DNA of 64,000 nucleotides from Shewanella woodyi ATCC 51908. GTDB taxonomy: Bacteria > Pseudomonadota > Gammaproteobacteria > Enterobacterales > Shewanellaceae. Below the pieces are notes generated by a model, which saw only the letters and a list, made by a program, of their open reading frames with translations, was not told the origin of the DNA and did no database searches. Positions 17,102-25,908 of this stretch are shown here, one piece after another. Within the stretch, counting starts at the first letter, position 1; each line of letters starts with the position of its first letter. The translations under genes were made by a program, and so were the position numbers. The stretch spans positions 1,054,001 to 1,118,000 of the forward strand of contig NC_010506.1 of NCBI RefSeq assembly GCF_000019525.1, given 5' to 3'.

Positions 17102-18487
17102 ATGAAGACCAAACTCAGTTTATTGGCTATATGTGTTGCAGGCTTTAATAGTCACTATGCTTTTGCTGCGCCGGATCCGGTGAAACTACAACAAGCTATT
17201 GCGAAGCAGGAGCTTGAGCTCAAACAGTTAAAAAAAGATTTAGCTGAACTTGCAGCTCAACAAAACGTACAGCGTGAAGAGCAAAAAAAACAAGCTAAAG
17301 TGATAGAAGTCGCTAAGCAGGAAGCGACTGAAAGCAAATTCAGTAAGTTCAGCTTTAAATCCTACGGTAGCGTTAATTACACCAGCGATGAATATTATCA
17401 GAATGTTCAGGACACCACTCCAGAGCGACGTGGTCGTTTCGATCTTGAACGTATCGTCACCGAATTTGGTTACCAGTTTAACGACGAATGGGACATGGAA
17501 GTTGAGATCGAATATGAGCATGGTGGTACAGGTGCAGCTCTTGAGTACGACGGATTCGATGAGTTTGGTGAGTTTGAATCTGAGATAGAGGCGGGTGGCG
17601 AAGTGATGATTGAGAAGGCTCAACTTCGCTATCGTCCAAGCGATGCTTTTGGGGTTAAGTTCGGTAATATTCATCTGCCTATCGGGCTCTCTAGTATCTT
17701 GCATAAACCAGATCAGTATTTGACTGTGCTGCGGCATAGAAGTGAAGCTGCTGTCTTGCCTGCAGTTTGGAATGAAACAGGTGTTGGCGTTTTTGGTGAA
17801 GTGGCTAATTTCCATTACCAGGCACAAGTTGTCAGCGGGCTAAACTCTGAGTATTTCAGAACTTATGACTGGGTGGCCTCTGGTCACCAGAAGCGGTTTG
17901 AGCACGTTAATGCCGACGATCTCGCGTATGCTGTGCGTCTTGATTACGGCAGCTTTAAAGAGGGAAGTGCGATAGGTGTCGCTTACTATTATGGTAACAC
18001 CTCCGGAAACCGCCATAAGAGTAATAAGGTGAGTGGCGATGGTACTGTGAGCATTCTTGCGCTTTCTGGTGCTTATGTACAAGGTCCCTGGATTCTCCGT
18101 GGTCAATATCTAAATGGCACACTAAGTGACTCTGATGCCATTACTCAGGCAAATAAAACTACACCAGGTTTGAAGCCAGGTAACTTTGCTCAACTAGGCT
18201 CTAAATCTGAGGCTTTCTTTGTTGAAGCAGGCTTTGACCTAACCGATTTCACCTCCATCCCTTTAACCGTTTTTGCCAATATAGATTACTCAAATCCTCT
18301 AGCCGAAGTTGAAACGGGTACAGCGACTAAACGCTATGAAAACACCTGGACTAGTGTGGGAGTTAACTACTTCCCTATTCCTGAGATAGTCATTAAGGCT
18401 GAAGCTGGCAGACAGCAAGTGGCTGTGGCAGCGATACCTGACACTAACTTCTTCGCCCTAGGCGTGGGTTACCAATTCTCTCTATAG
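17102..18487 (+). CDS. Phosphate-selective porin O/P-like outer membrane protein
   Basis: The 461-residue protein has a signal peptide (cleavage after AFA at residue 22), then a coiled-coil (about residues 28-75: QQAIAKQELELKQLKKDLAEL) and a beta-barrel ending in the aromatic YQFSL. This architecture (periplasmic coiled coil that may trimerise, then barrel) matches OprO/OprP-type porins and the related Fe-regulated porins of Shewanella. The start follows the Fur box, so iron limitation should raise expression. An internal antisense ORF at 17240-17827 is a shadow. The two genes that follow form an iron-linked set. Substrate is unknown; phosphate selectivity is a family name only. Confidence 0.8.
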   Translation: MKTKLSLLAICVAGFNSHYAFAAPDPVKLQQAIAKQELELKQLKKDLAELAAQQNVQREEQKKQAKVIEVAKQEATESKFSKFSFKSYGSVNYTSDEYYQNVQDTTPERRGRFDLERIVTEFGYQFNDEWDMEVEIEYEHGGTGAALEYDGFDEFGEFESEIEAGGEVMIEKAQLRYRPSDAFGVKFGNIHLPIGLSSILHKPDQYLTVLRHRSEAAVLPAVWNETGVGVFGEVANFHYQAQVVSGLNSEYFRTYDWVASGHQKRFEHVNADDLAYAVRLDYGSFKEGSAIGVAYYYGNTSGNRHKSNKVSGDGTVSILALSGAYVQGPWILRGQYLNGTLSDSDAITQANKTTPGLKPGNFAQLGSKSEAFFVEAGFDLTDFTSIPLTVFANIDYSNPLAEVETGTATKRYENTWTSVGVNYFPIPEIVIKAEAGRQQVAVAAIPDTNFFALGVGYQFSL

Positions 18488-18615
18488 CAAGTCGACTTTT
18501 ATTCACACGATGTTGATGGCTCCCATAAATAGCGGAGTTAGCTAACGCGTGTGGGATCTCGGCAACCAGAGTCGGGATTGCAGCATACAATTTTTGAATT
18601 TATACGGAGCTTTAC

Positions 18616-19761
18616 ATGAAACAACTTAAGTACTCAGCCATTGCCATTGCGCTTATTTCAACTTTAGCCGCGTGCGGTGGCTCGGGCAGCGATGACACAA
18701 CTCCAACGCCAGTGGATGATAAGTTTGAGTTTGCGGCAACTGAGATGATCACCAATTTAACTGATGATGTCATTGTTAGTGGTTATGCATCTTTGGCGAC
18801 TAAGGGTGAGGAGATGTTACTTGCCACGCAAACTTTGGTGTCGAATAAGACTCAGGCTAACTTACTTGCCGCACAGGAAGCGTGGAAAGCGGCGCGCCTG
18901 CCATGGGAGCAAGGTGAGTCACATATCTTTGGTCCAGTCGATTCGTTGGGTATTGATCCACATTTAGATAGCTGGCCACTCAACACTACTGATTTAACCA
19001 CTGTACTTGCCAGTAACGCAGGTTTCGATGCTGAGACTATTAAAGGCTGGAACGATGATGTTCAAGGCTTCCATACAATGGAGTACCTACTATTTGGTGA
19101 TGGTGTCGCAGATAACGAGAAAGCGATAGCTGAGCTAACTCAAGCGGAGAGTGAGTACCTGATGGGACTTGCAGAGGTCTTTCGTGATTACACTAAGACA
19201 CTCGATGATGCTTGGCAAGTAAGCCATGACGGCAGCGGTAAAGCTTATGGTGAGTTAGTAAAAACGCCTGGCAGTGAAGGCAATACTTTCTACAGTTCTC
19301 AGGTCGGTGTGATTGAGGAGCTTATCAACGGCATGATCGGCATTGTCGATGAGGTGGGTAATGGAAAAATTGCCGATCCTTTCGGTACATCTGCAGCCAC
19401 CGCCGACACCTCTAAAGTGGAGTCTCAGTATTCATGGAACTCTCTAACCGACTTTAGCGACAACATCATAGGTGTTCGTAATGTGTATCAAGGAGAGCTA
19501 ACAGGCGCTGCTGATAAACAAGGGATCATCGATTTCGTTAAAGCTGCTGATGAAGTCTTAGCCCTGCGTGTAGGGAGTGAAATTGATGACGCCATTATTA
19601 AGATTAAGGCTATCTCAGGCTCGAATAACATGCCGTTTCGCCAGGCTATCTCAGATGCTGAGGGCCGCGTACGAGTGCAAACTGCAGTCGATGCCTTAAC
19701 TAAGCTGCAGACAAGCCTTGAATCAGATGTACTTCCACTGCTGAGTAAGTGGAAAGTTTAA
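18616..19761 (+). CDS. Imelysin family lipoprotein (IrpA-like)
   Basis: Imelysin-domain proteins are periplasmic or lipid-anchored proteins involved in iron uptake or sensing; IrpA of Synechococcus is the prototype. The 381-residue product starts with a signal peptide and lipobox LAAC (Cys20), followed by a Ser/Asp/Thr-rich linker. The family GxHxxE motif is present as GFHTMEYLLFGD (residues 151-162), and the duplicated fold is completed by a second helical half. It follows the porin by 128 bases and precedes the di-heme oxidoreductase; a hairpin at 19786 lies between. It lies in a Fur-linked cluster, so iron-responsive expression is likely. Confidence 0.9.
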   Translation: MKQLKYSAIAIALISTLAACGGSGSDDTTPTPVDDKFEFAATEMITNLTDDVIVSGYASLATKGEEMLLATQTLVSNKTQANLLAAQEAWKAARLPWEQGESHIFGPVDSLGIDPHLDSWPLNTTDLTTVLASNAGFDAETIKGWNDDVQGFHTMEYLLFGDGVADNEKAIAELTQAESEYLMGLAEVFRDYTKTLDDAWQVSHDGSGKAYGELVKTPGSEGNTFYSSQVGVIEELINGMIGIVDEVGNGKIADPFGTSAATADTSKVESQYSWNSLTDFSDNIIGVRNVYQGELTGAADKQGIIDFVKAADEVLALRVGSEIDDAIIKIKAISGSNNMPFRQAISDAEGRVRVQTAVDALTKLQTSLESDVLPLLSKWKV

Positions 19762-19785
19762 GCCTTAAGTTGAGGTTTAAATTTG

Positions 19786-19817
19786 ATGGAGGCTGAGGAT
19801 AGCCTCCATTTATTTGA
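19786..19817 (+). terminator. Hairpin after the imelysin gene, possible terminator or attenuator
   Basis: A 9-bp perfect stem (ATGGAGGCT/AGCCTCCAT) with a GAGGAT loop is followed by TTTATTT. It is placed 24 bases after the imelysin stop, and the next gene of the cluster begins at 19890, so it may reduce rather than stop transcription. Confidence 0.7.
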
Positions 19818-19889
19818 CTTAAAAACCATACAAAAAGAAAGGATTAGCTCAGGATAGAGCTGAGCTTTCGCTTTAAACCGTCGTGTGAG

Positions 19890-21545
19890 ATGACAATGAT
19901 AATGACCAATATAGATAAAATAAGCCTTAGGTTCTCTCCTAAGCCATTGAGCTTAACATTCGCTCTGTGTATAGGATTAACTGCTTGTGGTGGCTCAGGT
20001 GATGAAGTGGTGGAGCCTAAACCTGATGAGAAAGTGTATCCCGCTTATACCGACATAAAAGCGAGTGGCGGTGAGACAACTACATTCGATGCCTCTCAGT
20101 CTGGTCATGGCTTCTCGACTCCCGCACCTAATCTGGCAGATACAGAGCTTGAGCATCACTTAGAAGGCGATCTGAGTTTCGAAACAGCCTTTACCACTGC
20201 GCCTAATAGTGAGCACCCTGAGCTCGATGGTTTGGGCCCTGTATTTAATAATGCCGACTGTAACTCCTGTCATCAACGAGACGGTCGTAACTCAACTCCC
20301 ATTGTACCAGCTGGTAAAACACGAATTAAGTTAGGCTCTGAAGCTGGACTGTTTCTGCGTATCAGCAAGGCAGCCGATGAGGTGTGCAGTGTTGGCACTG
20401 CGGCTAATGATTACTGCGCGCCAATTCCAGTTCCTAATTTTGGTGGTCAGTTATTCCATCGTGGTGTGTTAAAGGCACGTCCCGACTGGGAAGAAAACCT
20501 CTTCGGTGGTCAAGCTGATGTGTATCTCTCCTTTGAAACTAAAGAGGTTACCTACCCAGATGGCAGTGTCACTGTTTTGAAGAAGCCCCTATTTGCCGTT
20601 GAAAATCCCTATGATGCACCTGGTGAAACGGTTAACAGTGCTAACGTGACCTCAGATCTGCTTCAGGATGATGTCTTAATGGGCTGGCGCAATGGTATGC
20701 CTGTTTTTGGTCTAGGTCTGCTTGAGGCTATTCCTGAAGCGGATATTTTGGCATTAGTAGATGCTGATGATGCAAACGGTGACACTATCTCAGGTAGAGC
20801 TAACTTTGTGTTTGATGCGGTAAAAGCTAAAGCGGGTAACACTAACCCTGTGTCACTAGGACGTTTTGGCTGGAAGGCAAATACCCCAAGTGTCAGAGTG
20901 CAATCCTTGGGGGCGTTACGTGGAGATATTGGGATCACAAATCCGCTGTTCCCGGATGAGAGTATTGCGGGCACGGCGCTGCATGATAGTTACTTAACCC
21001 GCACTGGCTTTGTCGACACAGGCAGTGATGAAAATGGCGCACCAGAAGCAAGCGCTGAATTCAGTGACTCGGTGGTTTTTTACGCAGAGACACTCGCTGT
21101 TCCTGCTAGGCGAAATGTAGAGAGTCCAGATGTTCGTGAAGGTGCACGTCTATTTGAGCAGCTTAACTGTACAGGCTGTCATAAGGCGAGTTTTGTGACT
21201 CAATCATCTGGCGATATTGGTGGGGCACCTATGAGCGATGCCCTTAAGGGGCAAACTATCTATCCATTTACCGATATGCTGCTTCATGACATGGGTGAAG
21301 AGTTAGCCGATGGTCGTCCTGACTTCCTTGCTGATGGGAGTGAGTGGCGAACGCGTCCTCTTTGGGGAATAGGTTTAACTCAAACAGTGAACCCACAAGC
21401 TGGCTTTTTACATGATGGCCGGGCGGCAACAGTAGAGGAGGCGATTCTCTGGCATGGTGGAGAGGCGCAAAAGAGTCGTGATGAGTTTATGGCGTTAACC
21501 TTGGATGAGCGTAAGCAAGTTATCGCATTTTTGATGTCACTTTAA
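19890..21545 (+). CDS. Di-heme oxidoreductase (DUF1111, thiol oxidoreductase) lipoprotein
   Basis: The 551-residue product has a lipobox LTAC (Cys33) and two c-type heme sites: CNSCH near 124-128 and CTGCH near 427-431. Two widely spaced hemes in a long chain are typical of the DUF1111 di-heme family, often annotated as thiol oxidoreductase and frequently found beside imelysin genes. It is an extracytoplasmic cytochrome, anchored by lipid. Pairing with an imelysin lipoprotein and a porin suggests a role in redox handling of iron or another metal at the cell surface. Several ATGs (19890, 19896, 19902) are possible; I used the first. A strong terminator follows. Confidence 0.88.
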   Translation: MTMIMTNIDKISLRFSPKPLSLTFALCIGLTACGGSGDEVVEPKPDEKVYPAYTDIKASGGETTTFDASQSGHGFSTPAPNLADTELEHHLEGDLSFETAFTTAPNSEHPELDGLGPVFNNADCNSCHQRDGRNSTPIVPAGKTRIKLGSEAGLFLRISKAADEVCSVGTAANDYCAPIPVPNFGGQLFHRGVLKARPDWEENLFGGQADVYLSFETKEVTYPDGSVTVLKKPLFAVENPYDAPGETVNSANVTSDLLQDDVLMGWRNGMPVFGLGLLEAIPEADILALVDADDANGDTISGRANFVFDAVKAKAGNTNPVSLGRFGWKANTPSVRVQSLGALRGDIGITNPLFPDESIAGTALHDSYLTRTGFVDTGSDENGAPEASAEFSDSVVFYAETLAVPARRNVESPDVREGARLFEQLNCTGCHKASFVTQSSGDIGGAPMSDALKGQTIYPFTDMLLHDMGEELADGRPDFLADGSEWRTRPLWGIGLTQTVNPQAGFLHDGRAATVEEAILWHGGEAQKSRDEFMALTLDERKQVIAFLMSL

Positions 21546-21575
21546 ATTGAAACCCACATCTAAGTCTTAATCGTG

Positions 21576-21616
21576 AAAATGGCCACTCAGCTCAATTGAG
21601 TGGCCATTTTCTTTTT
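21576..21616 (+). terminator. Strong intrinsic terminator
   Basis: A 14-bp perfect stem starts in AAAATGGCCACTCA (21576-21589) and pairs with TGAGTGGCCATTTT (21597-21610) after a seven-base loop; TTTTCTTTTT follows. The A-rich start and T-rich end make it usable in both directions, though no gene converges on it. Confidence 0.93.
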
Positions 21617-21747
21617 ACTAAAGAAATTGTGATATAGGTAAGAGTAAGCCCTGTTTAGGAAATACTGCCCGTGATCTGTTTCAAGTAAATCTATGGATAT
21701 ATACCTTATTATAGGTAGGAGCATAGAAACATTTATTTGAGGTTCCG

Positions 21748-22269
21748 GTGAGTAATATTCTAATTATCTATTCGAGTGTGCATGGCCAGACCCGTAAGAT
21801 CTGCGCTTATCTAGAGGATAAGTTTGTCGCCTTAGGTGATAAGGTCACCATGAGCAGTTTAGATCAGGTTCCCGATCTTAATGACTTCGATAAAGTGGTA
21901 CTCGGAGCGAGCATTCGCCATGGAAAACATAATCCAAATGTTTACGATTTTATTTCCCAAAACCGCGGGATATTAGAGAAGAAAACCTCTAGTTTTTTCT
22001 CGGTCAACTTAGTGGCTCGAAAGCCCGCCAAAAATACTCCGCAAACAAACCCTTATATGTTGGCATTTATTGAGAAAAGTGAATGGAAACCGAATTTGCT
22101 ACAGGTGTTTGCTGGTAGCTTAAATTATCAAGGCTACGGCATTGTCGATCGCAATATCATTCGCTTTATCATGTGGATGACTAAGGGCCCAACAGATGCC
22201 CAGACCAATATTGAATATACCGATTGGGCTAAAGTCGACCTTTTTTCCAGCGAGTTTCACGCCCTGTAG
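21748..22269 (+). CDS. hemG: Protoporphyrinogen IX dehydrogenase (menaquinone), flavodoxin type
   Basis: HemG-type enzymes oxidise protoporphyrinogen IX to protoporphyrin IX in haem synthesis, passing electrons to quinones. The 173-residue product is a long-chain flavodoxin with the FMN loop IIYSSVHGQTRKIC (residues 6-19), the VVLGASIRHGKHNP segment and the long insert loop typical of HemG, with FFSVNLVARKPAKNTPQTNPY. Translation starts at GTG 21748 with GAGG seven bases upstream. The next gene, a cytochrome b-like membrane protein, begins 15 bases later, so electrons could flow directly to the membrane. Confidence 0.88.
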   Translation: MSNILIIYSSVHGQTRKICAYLEDKFVALGDKVTMSSLDQVPDLNDFDKVVLGASIRHGKHNPNVYDFISQNRGILEKKTSSFFSVNLVARKPAKNTPQTNPYMLAFIEKSEWKPNLLQVFAGSLNYQGYGIVDRNIIRFIMWMTKGPTDAQTNIEYTDWAKVDLFSSEFHAL

Positions 22270-22284
22270 TCGGAGTTAGAAGAG

Positions 22285-22821
22285 ATGGTGAGTATTTTTG
22301 CTAGGGTTCGTCACATTATTACGCGACTGAGTGCGTACCAACACCTGCTGCTTATTCTGCTCTCACTTTATCTGATCTTGACCAGCGGTTGGCTTATGAT
22401 GGGGCGTAGCCTAAGGGCGAGTGCATCATTGTGGGATATGACCCACGTATACTTGGGGTTGTTTGCAACCTTGATTGCTTGTCTATTTCTCATATCAAAT
22501 AGTACCGGTGGAAAATGGCGGCAGTATTTTCCTTGGCTGATAGGGGACGCGGGGCAGTTGCTTAGGGATCTTAAAGGACTGCTTAAAGGGAAGCTTCCTA
22601 CAAGTGGTGGCCGCGGTCTCTTCAGTTGGGTTGAAGGGATAGGCATGTTGTTACTGGTAGCTGTCGGCATAACTGGTACCATGTGGTTTATCATGCAGGG
22701 TAGCAGTGATGCCCTAGTATGGCGCAGTTATCATATATTACTGGCCAAAGGCTTTATCGGTTTTATCTTGGTACATATCCTGTTTGCGTGTCTGCATCTA
22801 TTAGATTTCGTTAGGAATTGA
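22285..22821 (+). CDS. Cytochrome b561-like membrane protein
   Basis: The 178-residue protein has four probable membrane helices (near 20-40, 53-70, 115-135 and 152-172). Histidines occur in the second (DMTHVYLGLF) and in the last two (SYHILLAKGFIGFILVHILFACLHLLDF), a layout that fits the bis-histidine heme b binding of the Ni-hydrogenase/formate-dehydrogenase cytochrome b561 superfamily. A cytoplasmic loop is basic. It overlaps the operon with hemG (15 bases apart) and may act as a quinone-linked electron acceptor or as a heme-dependent partner of HemG; the pairing is inference. Precise heme ligands cannot be proved from sequence. Confidence 0.6.
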   Translation: MVSIFARVRHIITRLSAYQHLLLILLSLYLILTSGWLMMGRSLRASASLWDMTHVYLGLFATLIACLFLISNSTGGKWRQYFPWLIGDAGQLLRDLKGLLKGKLPTSGGRGLFSWVEGIGMLLLVAVGITGTMWFIMQGSSDALVWRSYHILLAKGFIGFILVHILFACLHLLDFVRN

Positions 22822-22861
22822 TCTACACTCTGGTAATAATACACTTTAACAGAGGTGTTTT

Positions 22862-23926
22862 TTGCGGCCCAGAGTGCTCCACCTGATCGATGACTGTAAA
22901 CTTGGAGGAGTCAATTTGGCTCTAAAGAGTTTGTGCGAGTCAAGATTGGCGGAGGATTTTGAGTTTTCCATTACTCATATTGATCTTGCAACCCACCGCA
23001 TTAAGCGATTTGAGGCCGATATTATTGTGCTTCATACCTCATCTTCATGGAGAAAACTGCCAGGGTTTATCTCACTTTGCTTCAAAAACCGAGGCACACC
23101 TTTACTGCTTCAAGAGCACCATTATTGCGAAGGGTTTGTCGCCCATGAGTTGCCTAATAAGTGGCGTTTCTTTCTAATGCTTAAGCTGAGTTACACTCTG
23201 ATGGACAGAGTGTTGGCCGTCTCTGTCGCCCAGGCTAAATGGTTACTTGATAATCGCTTGGTTAACGCAGATAAGCTGGTGGTACTCAAGCAGGCAAGAC
23301 CCGTTAATACCTTACTCTCTTTGCCTGAAAAGGCGCTCTCGTTTCCTATTCAACTAGCAGCCTATGGTCGGTTTCATAAGCAGAAAGGGTTTGATCTCTT
23401 GCTTAAGGCGATGGAGAAGCTCCCCTCTGAAAAAGTGGAGTTAAGGCTCGCTGGAAGCGGTGAGATGTCACCACTTTTAGATTCGATGGCCGCGACTCTG
23501 GAAAACGTTACCTTGATTGGAGAGATTGAAGATGTCCCCCTATTTTTATCCTCCTGTGATGCAGTGGTTATCCCATCTCGTTGGGAGCCTTTTGGCTTGA
23601 TATGCCAGGAGTCGATTGCAGCGGGAAAAATGATTGTGACAACCTCAGTAGATGGCTTATCGGAGCAGTTGGCAGAACTGTTAGCGACAAGAGGTGACGA
23701 GGAGCTATCTGTGCTGCTGACGGAGCAGAGCGTTAATGGTCTGGTTGATGCGCTGGAGTGCTTAATTTCTCAAGCTGAGCATAAGTTAGCGGTCGAGAAG
23801 GTGAGGTGTTTATCAAACTTAACCTATGAAGATAGATGTATAGCAGCAAAGTGTTGGCCAACACTCGTTGAAACTTGGAGAGAGCTACTTTTCTCTGAAC
23901 AGCATAGAGCAAAAAGGCTCCAGTAG
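22862..23926 (+). CDS. Family 4 glycosyltransferase (GT-B fold)
   Basis: The 354-residue product resembles group 1 (GT4) retaining glycosyltransferases of lipopolysaccharide or capsule synthesis. The C-terminal nucleotide-sugar binding half has AYGRFHKQKGFDLLLKAMEKL, LRLAGSGEMSP, VTLIGEIEDVPLFLSSCDAVVIPSRWEPFGLICQESIAAGK. Translation starts at TTG 22862 with AGAGGTG upstream. No other polysaccharide genes are near except a flippase at 29.4 kb. The sugar donor and acceptor are unknown. The stop codon lies inside the loop of the hairpin that ends the opposite dsbA-like gene. Confidence 0.88.
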   Translation: MRPRVLHLIDDCKLGGVNLALKSLCESRLAEDFEFSITHIDLATHRIKRFEADIIVLHTSSSWRKLPGFISLCFKNRGTPLLLQEHHYCEGFVAHELPNKWRFFLMLKLSYTLMDRVLAVSVAQAKWLLDNRLVNADKLVVLKQARPVNTLLSLPEKALSFPIQLAAYGRFHKQKGFDLLLKAMEKLPSEKVELRLAGSGEMSPLLDSMAATLENVTLIGEIEDVPLFLSSCDAVVIPSRWEPFGLICQESIAAGKMIVTTSVDGLSEQLAELLATRGDEELSVLLTEQSVNGLVDALECLISQAEHKLAVEKVRCLSNLTYEDRCIAAKCWPTLVETWRELLFSEQHRAKRLQ

Positions 23927-23933
23927 GAGCCTT
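23914..23933 (-). terminator. Intrinsic terminator for the dsbA-like gene, overlapping the GT4 stop
   Basis: Read leftwards, AAGGCTCC, a four-base loop and GGAGCCTT form a perfect 8-bp stem, which is followed by TTTTT (complement of 23911-23915). The opposite-strand GT4 stop TAG at 23924-23926 lies in the loop and first stem base. The hairpin is thus a compact end for two convergent genes, with the better T-tract on the minus strand. Confidence 0.8.
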
Positions 23934-23949
23934 ATATACCCAATCGGAT

Positions 23950-24621
23950 TTAAGACTTGTGGTCTAATGCCAAGTAGTTGATGAGATCAATCAGTTGCCC
24001 TAAAGAGCGGATCTCACCCATGTTGATGGCGTACTTATCGTTGACGATAAACGCTGGAACACTCTGAACGCGGAACTCTCTTTGTTGAACACGCCAAAGT
24101 GCTAGCTTGCTATCGACAACTTTGCTGTCTGCTAGCTCGTCATACTTTTTACCGTCGATACCATGTGCTGCGAAGACCTTTTTGATGTCATCACGGTTGT
24201 TTAATTCAGGCTTATCATGGGCGCTGTGATCATGGGCGTGGTCATGACTACCAGCCTCTTCTTCCCCTTGAATAGCGGCAAACATAGCGAGAGTTAGTTT
24301 ATCTTTTTGACTTGCATCTAATGCTTGGATCACCCCAAGAGAGCGCATCACTTCGGTACCAATTTCACTGTTCATGAAATCAACATGCTTACTATCAAAC
24401 TTGACCTTCTTATTTAGGTTAGCTTTGATGTCGCCTAGGTATTGAGTTTCCATGTTGTAACAGTTGTGGCAGTAAAATGAGTAGAACTCAGTCAATTTAG
24501 GTTGAGTGCTTGCTGCCTTGTTAGAGACCTGGGTAAAGTGCTTACCTTCAACAAACTGTGAGGCAAAGCTGCTCAATGGTGCTATGGCTAATGTTAGCGC
24601 TAATGCGATATGTTTAATCAA
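23950..24621 (-). CDS. DsbA-family thiol:disulfide oxidoreductase with His-rich insert
   Basis: The protein is an exported thioredoxin-fold oxidoreductase of the DsbA type that would introduce disulfides in periplasmic proteins. It is 223 residues with a signal peptide (residues 1-20), an active-site CHNC (Cys51-Cys54) and the cis-proline VPA near residue 189. A histidine-aspartate insert lies at residues 126-135 (HDHAHDHSAHD), between the first helical domain and the next helices, which DsbA does not usually have. It may chelate metal or just be a flexible loop. The active-site pair CHNC is unlike the usual CPHC, so redox potential may differ. It has its own terminator overlapping the opposite GT4 gene. 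Confidence 0.85.
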   Translation of the reverse strand: MIKHIALALTLAIAPLSSFASQFVEGKHFTQVSNKAASTQPKLTEFYSFYCHNCYNMETQYLGDIKANLNKKVKFDSKHVDFMNSEIGTEVMRSLGVIQALDASQKDKLTLAMFAAIQGEEEAGSHDHAHDHSAHDKPELNNRDDIKKVFAAHGIDGKKYDELADSKVVDSKLALWRVQQREFRVQSVPAFIVNDKYAINMGEIRSLGQLIDLINYLALDHKS

Positions 24622-24796
24622 TCTACTGTCCTCAAAATGATCGGAGTCGAGTTAAGGTTAAAATAGCTCGATAATCCGTTTAATTCAGCATAAAAGCTAA
24701 AGATTAATTATGACTGAATTTCACTGTGGAAACAGACTAGGGAGTGTGACTTAGGTTGAAGTTTGAGGCAATATTCGCCCAAATCATTTCAAAGGA

Positions 24797-25456
24797 CTAC
24801 AAATTCTCACGTAGAGTTTGCCAAGCCTCACACACTTTTCGAAATTGGACCGTGTTACCGTCAGGGCGGTCTGGATGCCACTGTAGTGCTAGTTTTCTCC
24901 AGCGACGGCGTACCTCTCTGTTTGTTGCATCATGATTGAGCTCAAAAACTTTGAGTGCTTGATCTTTATGCATCAGATTAGGATTAGTGCCAATGTACTC
25001 CTCGTAACGACTCCAGAATGACTCAAGCATCTCTCGGATGATATTGGGGCAAGTATCGTAGTTAACCCAGTTCAGATAATACTCCCTTAGTGCATCATCT
25101 TCTCGCAGGCTTGATTCAAGGTTAGTGGGGATAATGTTGAATATTTGAATCTCCATAGCTTTAACTTGCAGCCAATGCTCAGGCAGAAGAATATCTTGCA
25201 ACTGAAAAAGGGCGTTCATTAGTAGAAAATTTCTTTTAAACAAGGCTTTATCCTGATCGTCGTCGAGGTCTTGCATCAAGCCTTTTGCCTGTAACTCAGT
25301 CGCTAATAGGTGTACCTTCCAACTGTGATTTGAGTTTTGTAGCAGACTAAAGAGAGGCCAGATAAGTGGATTATCTCCTTTTATATTTGTGACTCCCGCT
25401 TCAGGTTCGCAGGTGATAAGTGGCGATGTTTGTGCTGACCCCTTGGCAAATAGCAT
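24797..25456 (-). CDS. DnaJ-related protein with C-terminal J domain
   Basis: J domains stimulate the ATPase of DnaK. In this 219-residue protein the J domain is at the C-terminus (about 165-219), with the diagnostic HPD in LALQWHPDRPDG, instead of the usual N-terminus. The N-terminal 150 residues have the features of the DnaJ-related N-terminal domain found in Vibrio and Shewanella (helical, W and P rich, GDNPLIWPLFSLLQ). No Gly/Phe or zinc-finger domain is present, so it is a specialised co-chaperone for an unknown client. It has no signal peptide. A TTG or ATG at 25456 gives the full N-terminus. Confidence 0.85.
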   Translation of the reverse strand: MLFAKGSAQTSPLITCEPEAGVTNIKGDNPLIWPLFSLLQNSNHSWKVHLLATELQAKGLMQDLDDDQDKALFKRNFLLMNALFQLQDILLPEHWLQVKAMEIQIFNIIPTNLESSLREDDALREYYLNWVNYDTCPNIIREMLESFWSRYEEYIGTNPNLMHKDQALKVFELNHDATNREVRRRWRKLALQWHPDRPDGNTVQFRKVCEAWQTLRENL

Positions 25457-25908
25457 AGATTACATCCATCCTGAATTGGCTACTGCTCTTTAGCTTCAGA
25501 GCTTATTAAAATAGAACCCATTACAGTGACTATGACACAAGAGATCTGGAACGCAAGCTGACCTATAGATGAAAGCTGTCTTAGTGTGCGCTTGCTGCTG
25601 AGTCTTCCTTCGGAGAATAGTTGATTTTTACTAATCAGTAGCTAGTCTCAATGAAGGTGCACACTTTTTGTGTAAGTGTATATTTTTGTAAATTGAAGAG
25701 GTTAGATTTTTGCCTTTTATAGTCTCACTCTCTGTAAGGAAGATAGCTCTGTCTATTGATGCAATATCTCGGATGATATTGCATTTCCCTGTCGATGACA
25801 CTTTGAAGAATGTACCAAGGTTAATGATAATTTTTCAACTTATTCATAGGCTAACAACGGCTATGATGCTTCTTTTTTTCTCTTCTAAATTATCCCGAGT
25901 AATAGTAA
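25457..25908. other. Divergent intergenic region between dnaJ-related and CHASE-GGDEF genes
   Basis: The 452 bases are AT-rich and hold the promoters for both flanking genes. A 71-residue frame starting at TTG 25710 overlaps the next gene and lacks a clear ribosome-binding site, so I did not call it. I see no RNA gene. Confidence 0.5.

Noticed and set aside
17240..17827. A 195-codon minus-strand frame inside the porin gene
   Set aside because: The porin frame has a signal peptide, coiled coil and barrel end; the antisense frame has no start context or domain.
23935..23945. TATACCCAA word resembling the end of the 268-bp element
   Set aside because: The match is only nine bases and no second end follows, so it is not a copy of the element.
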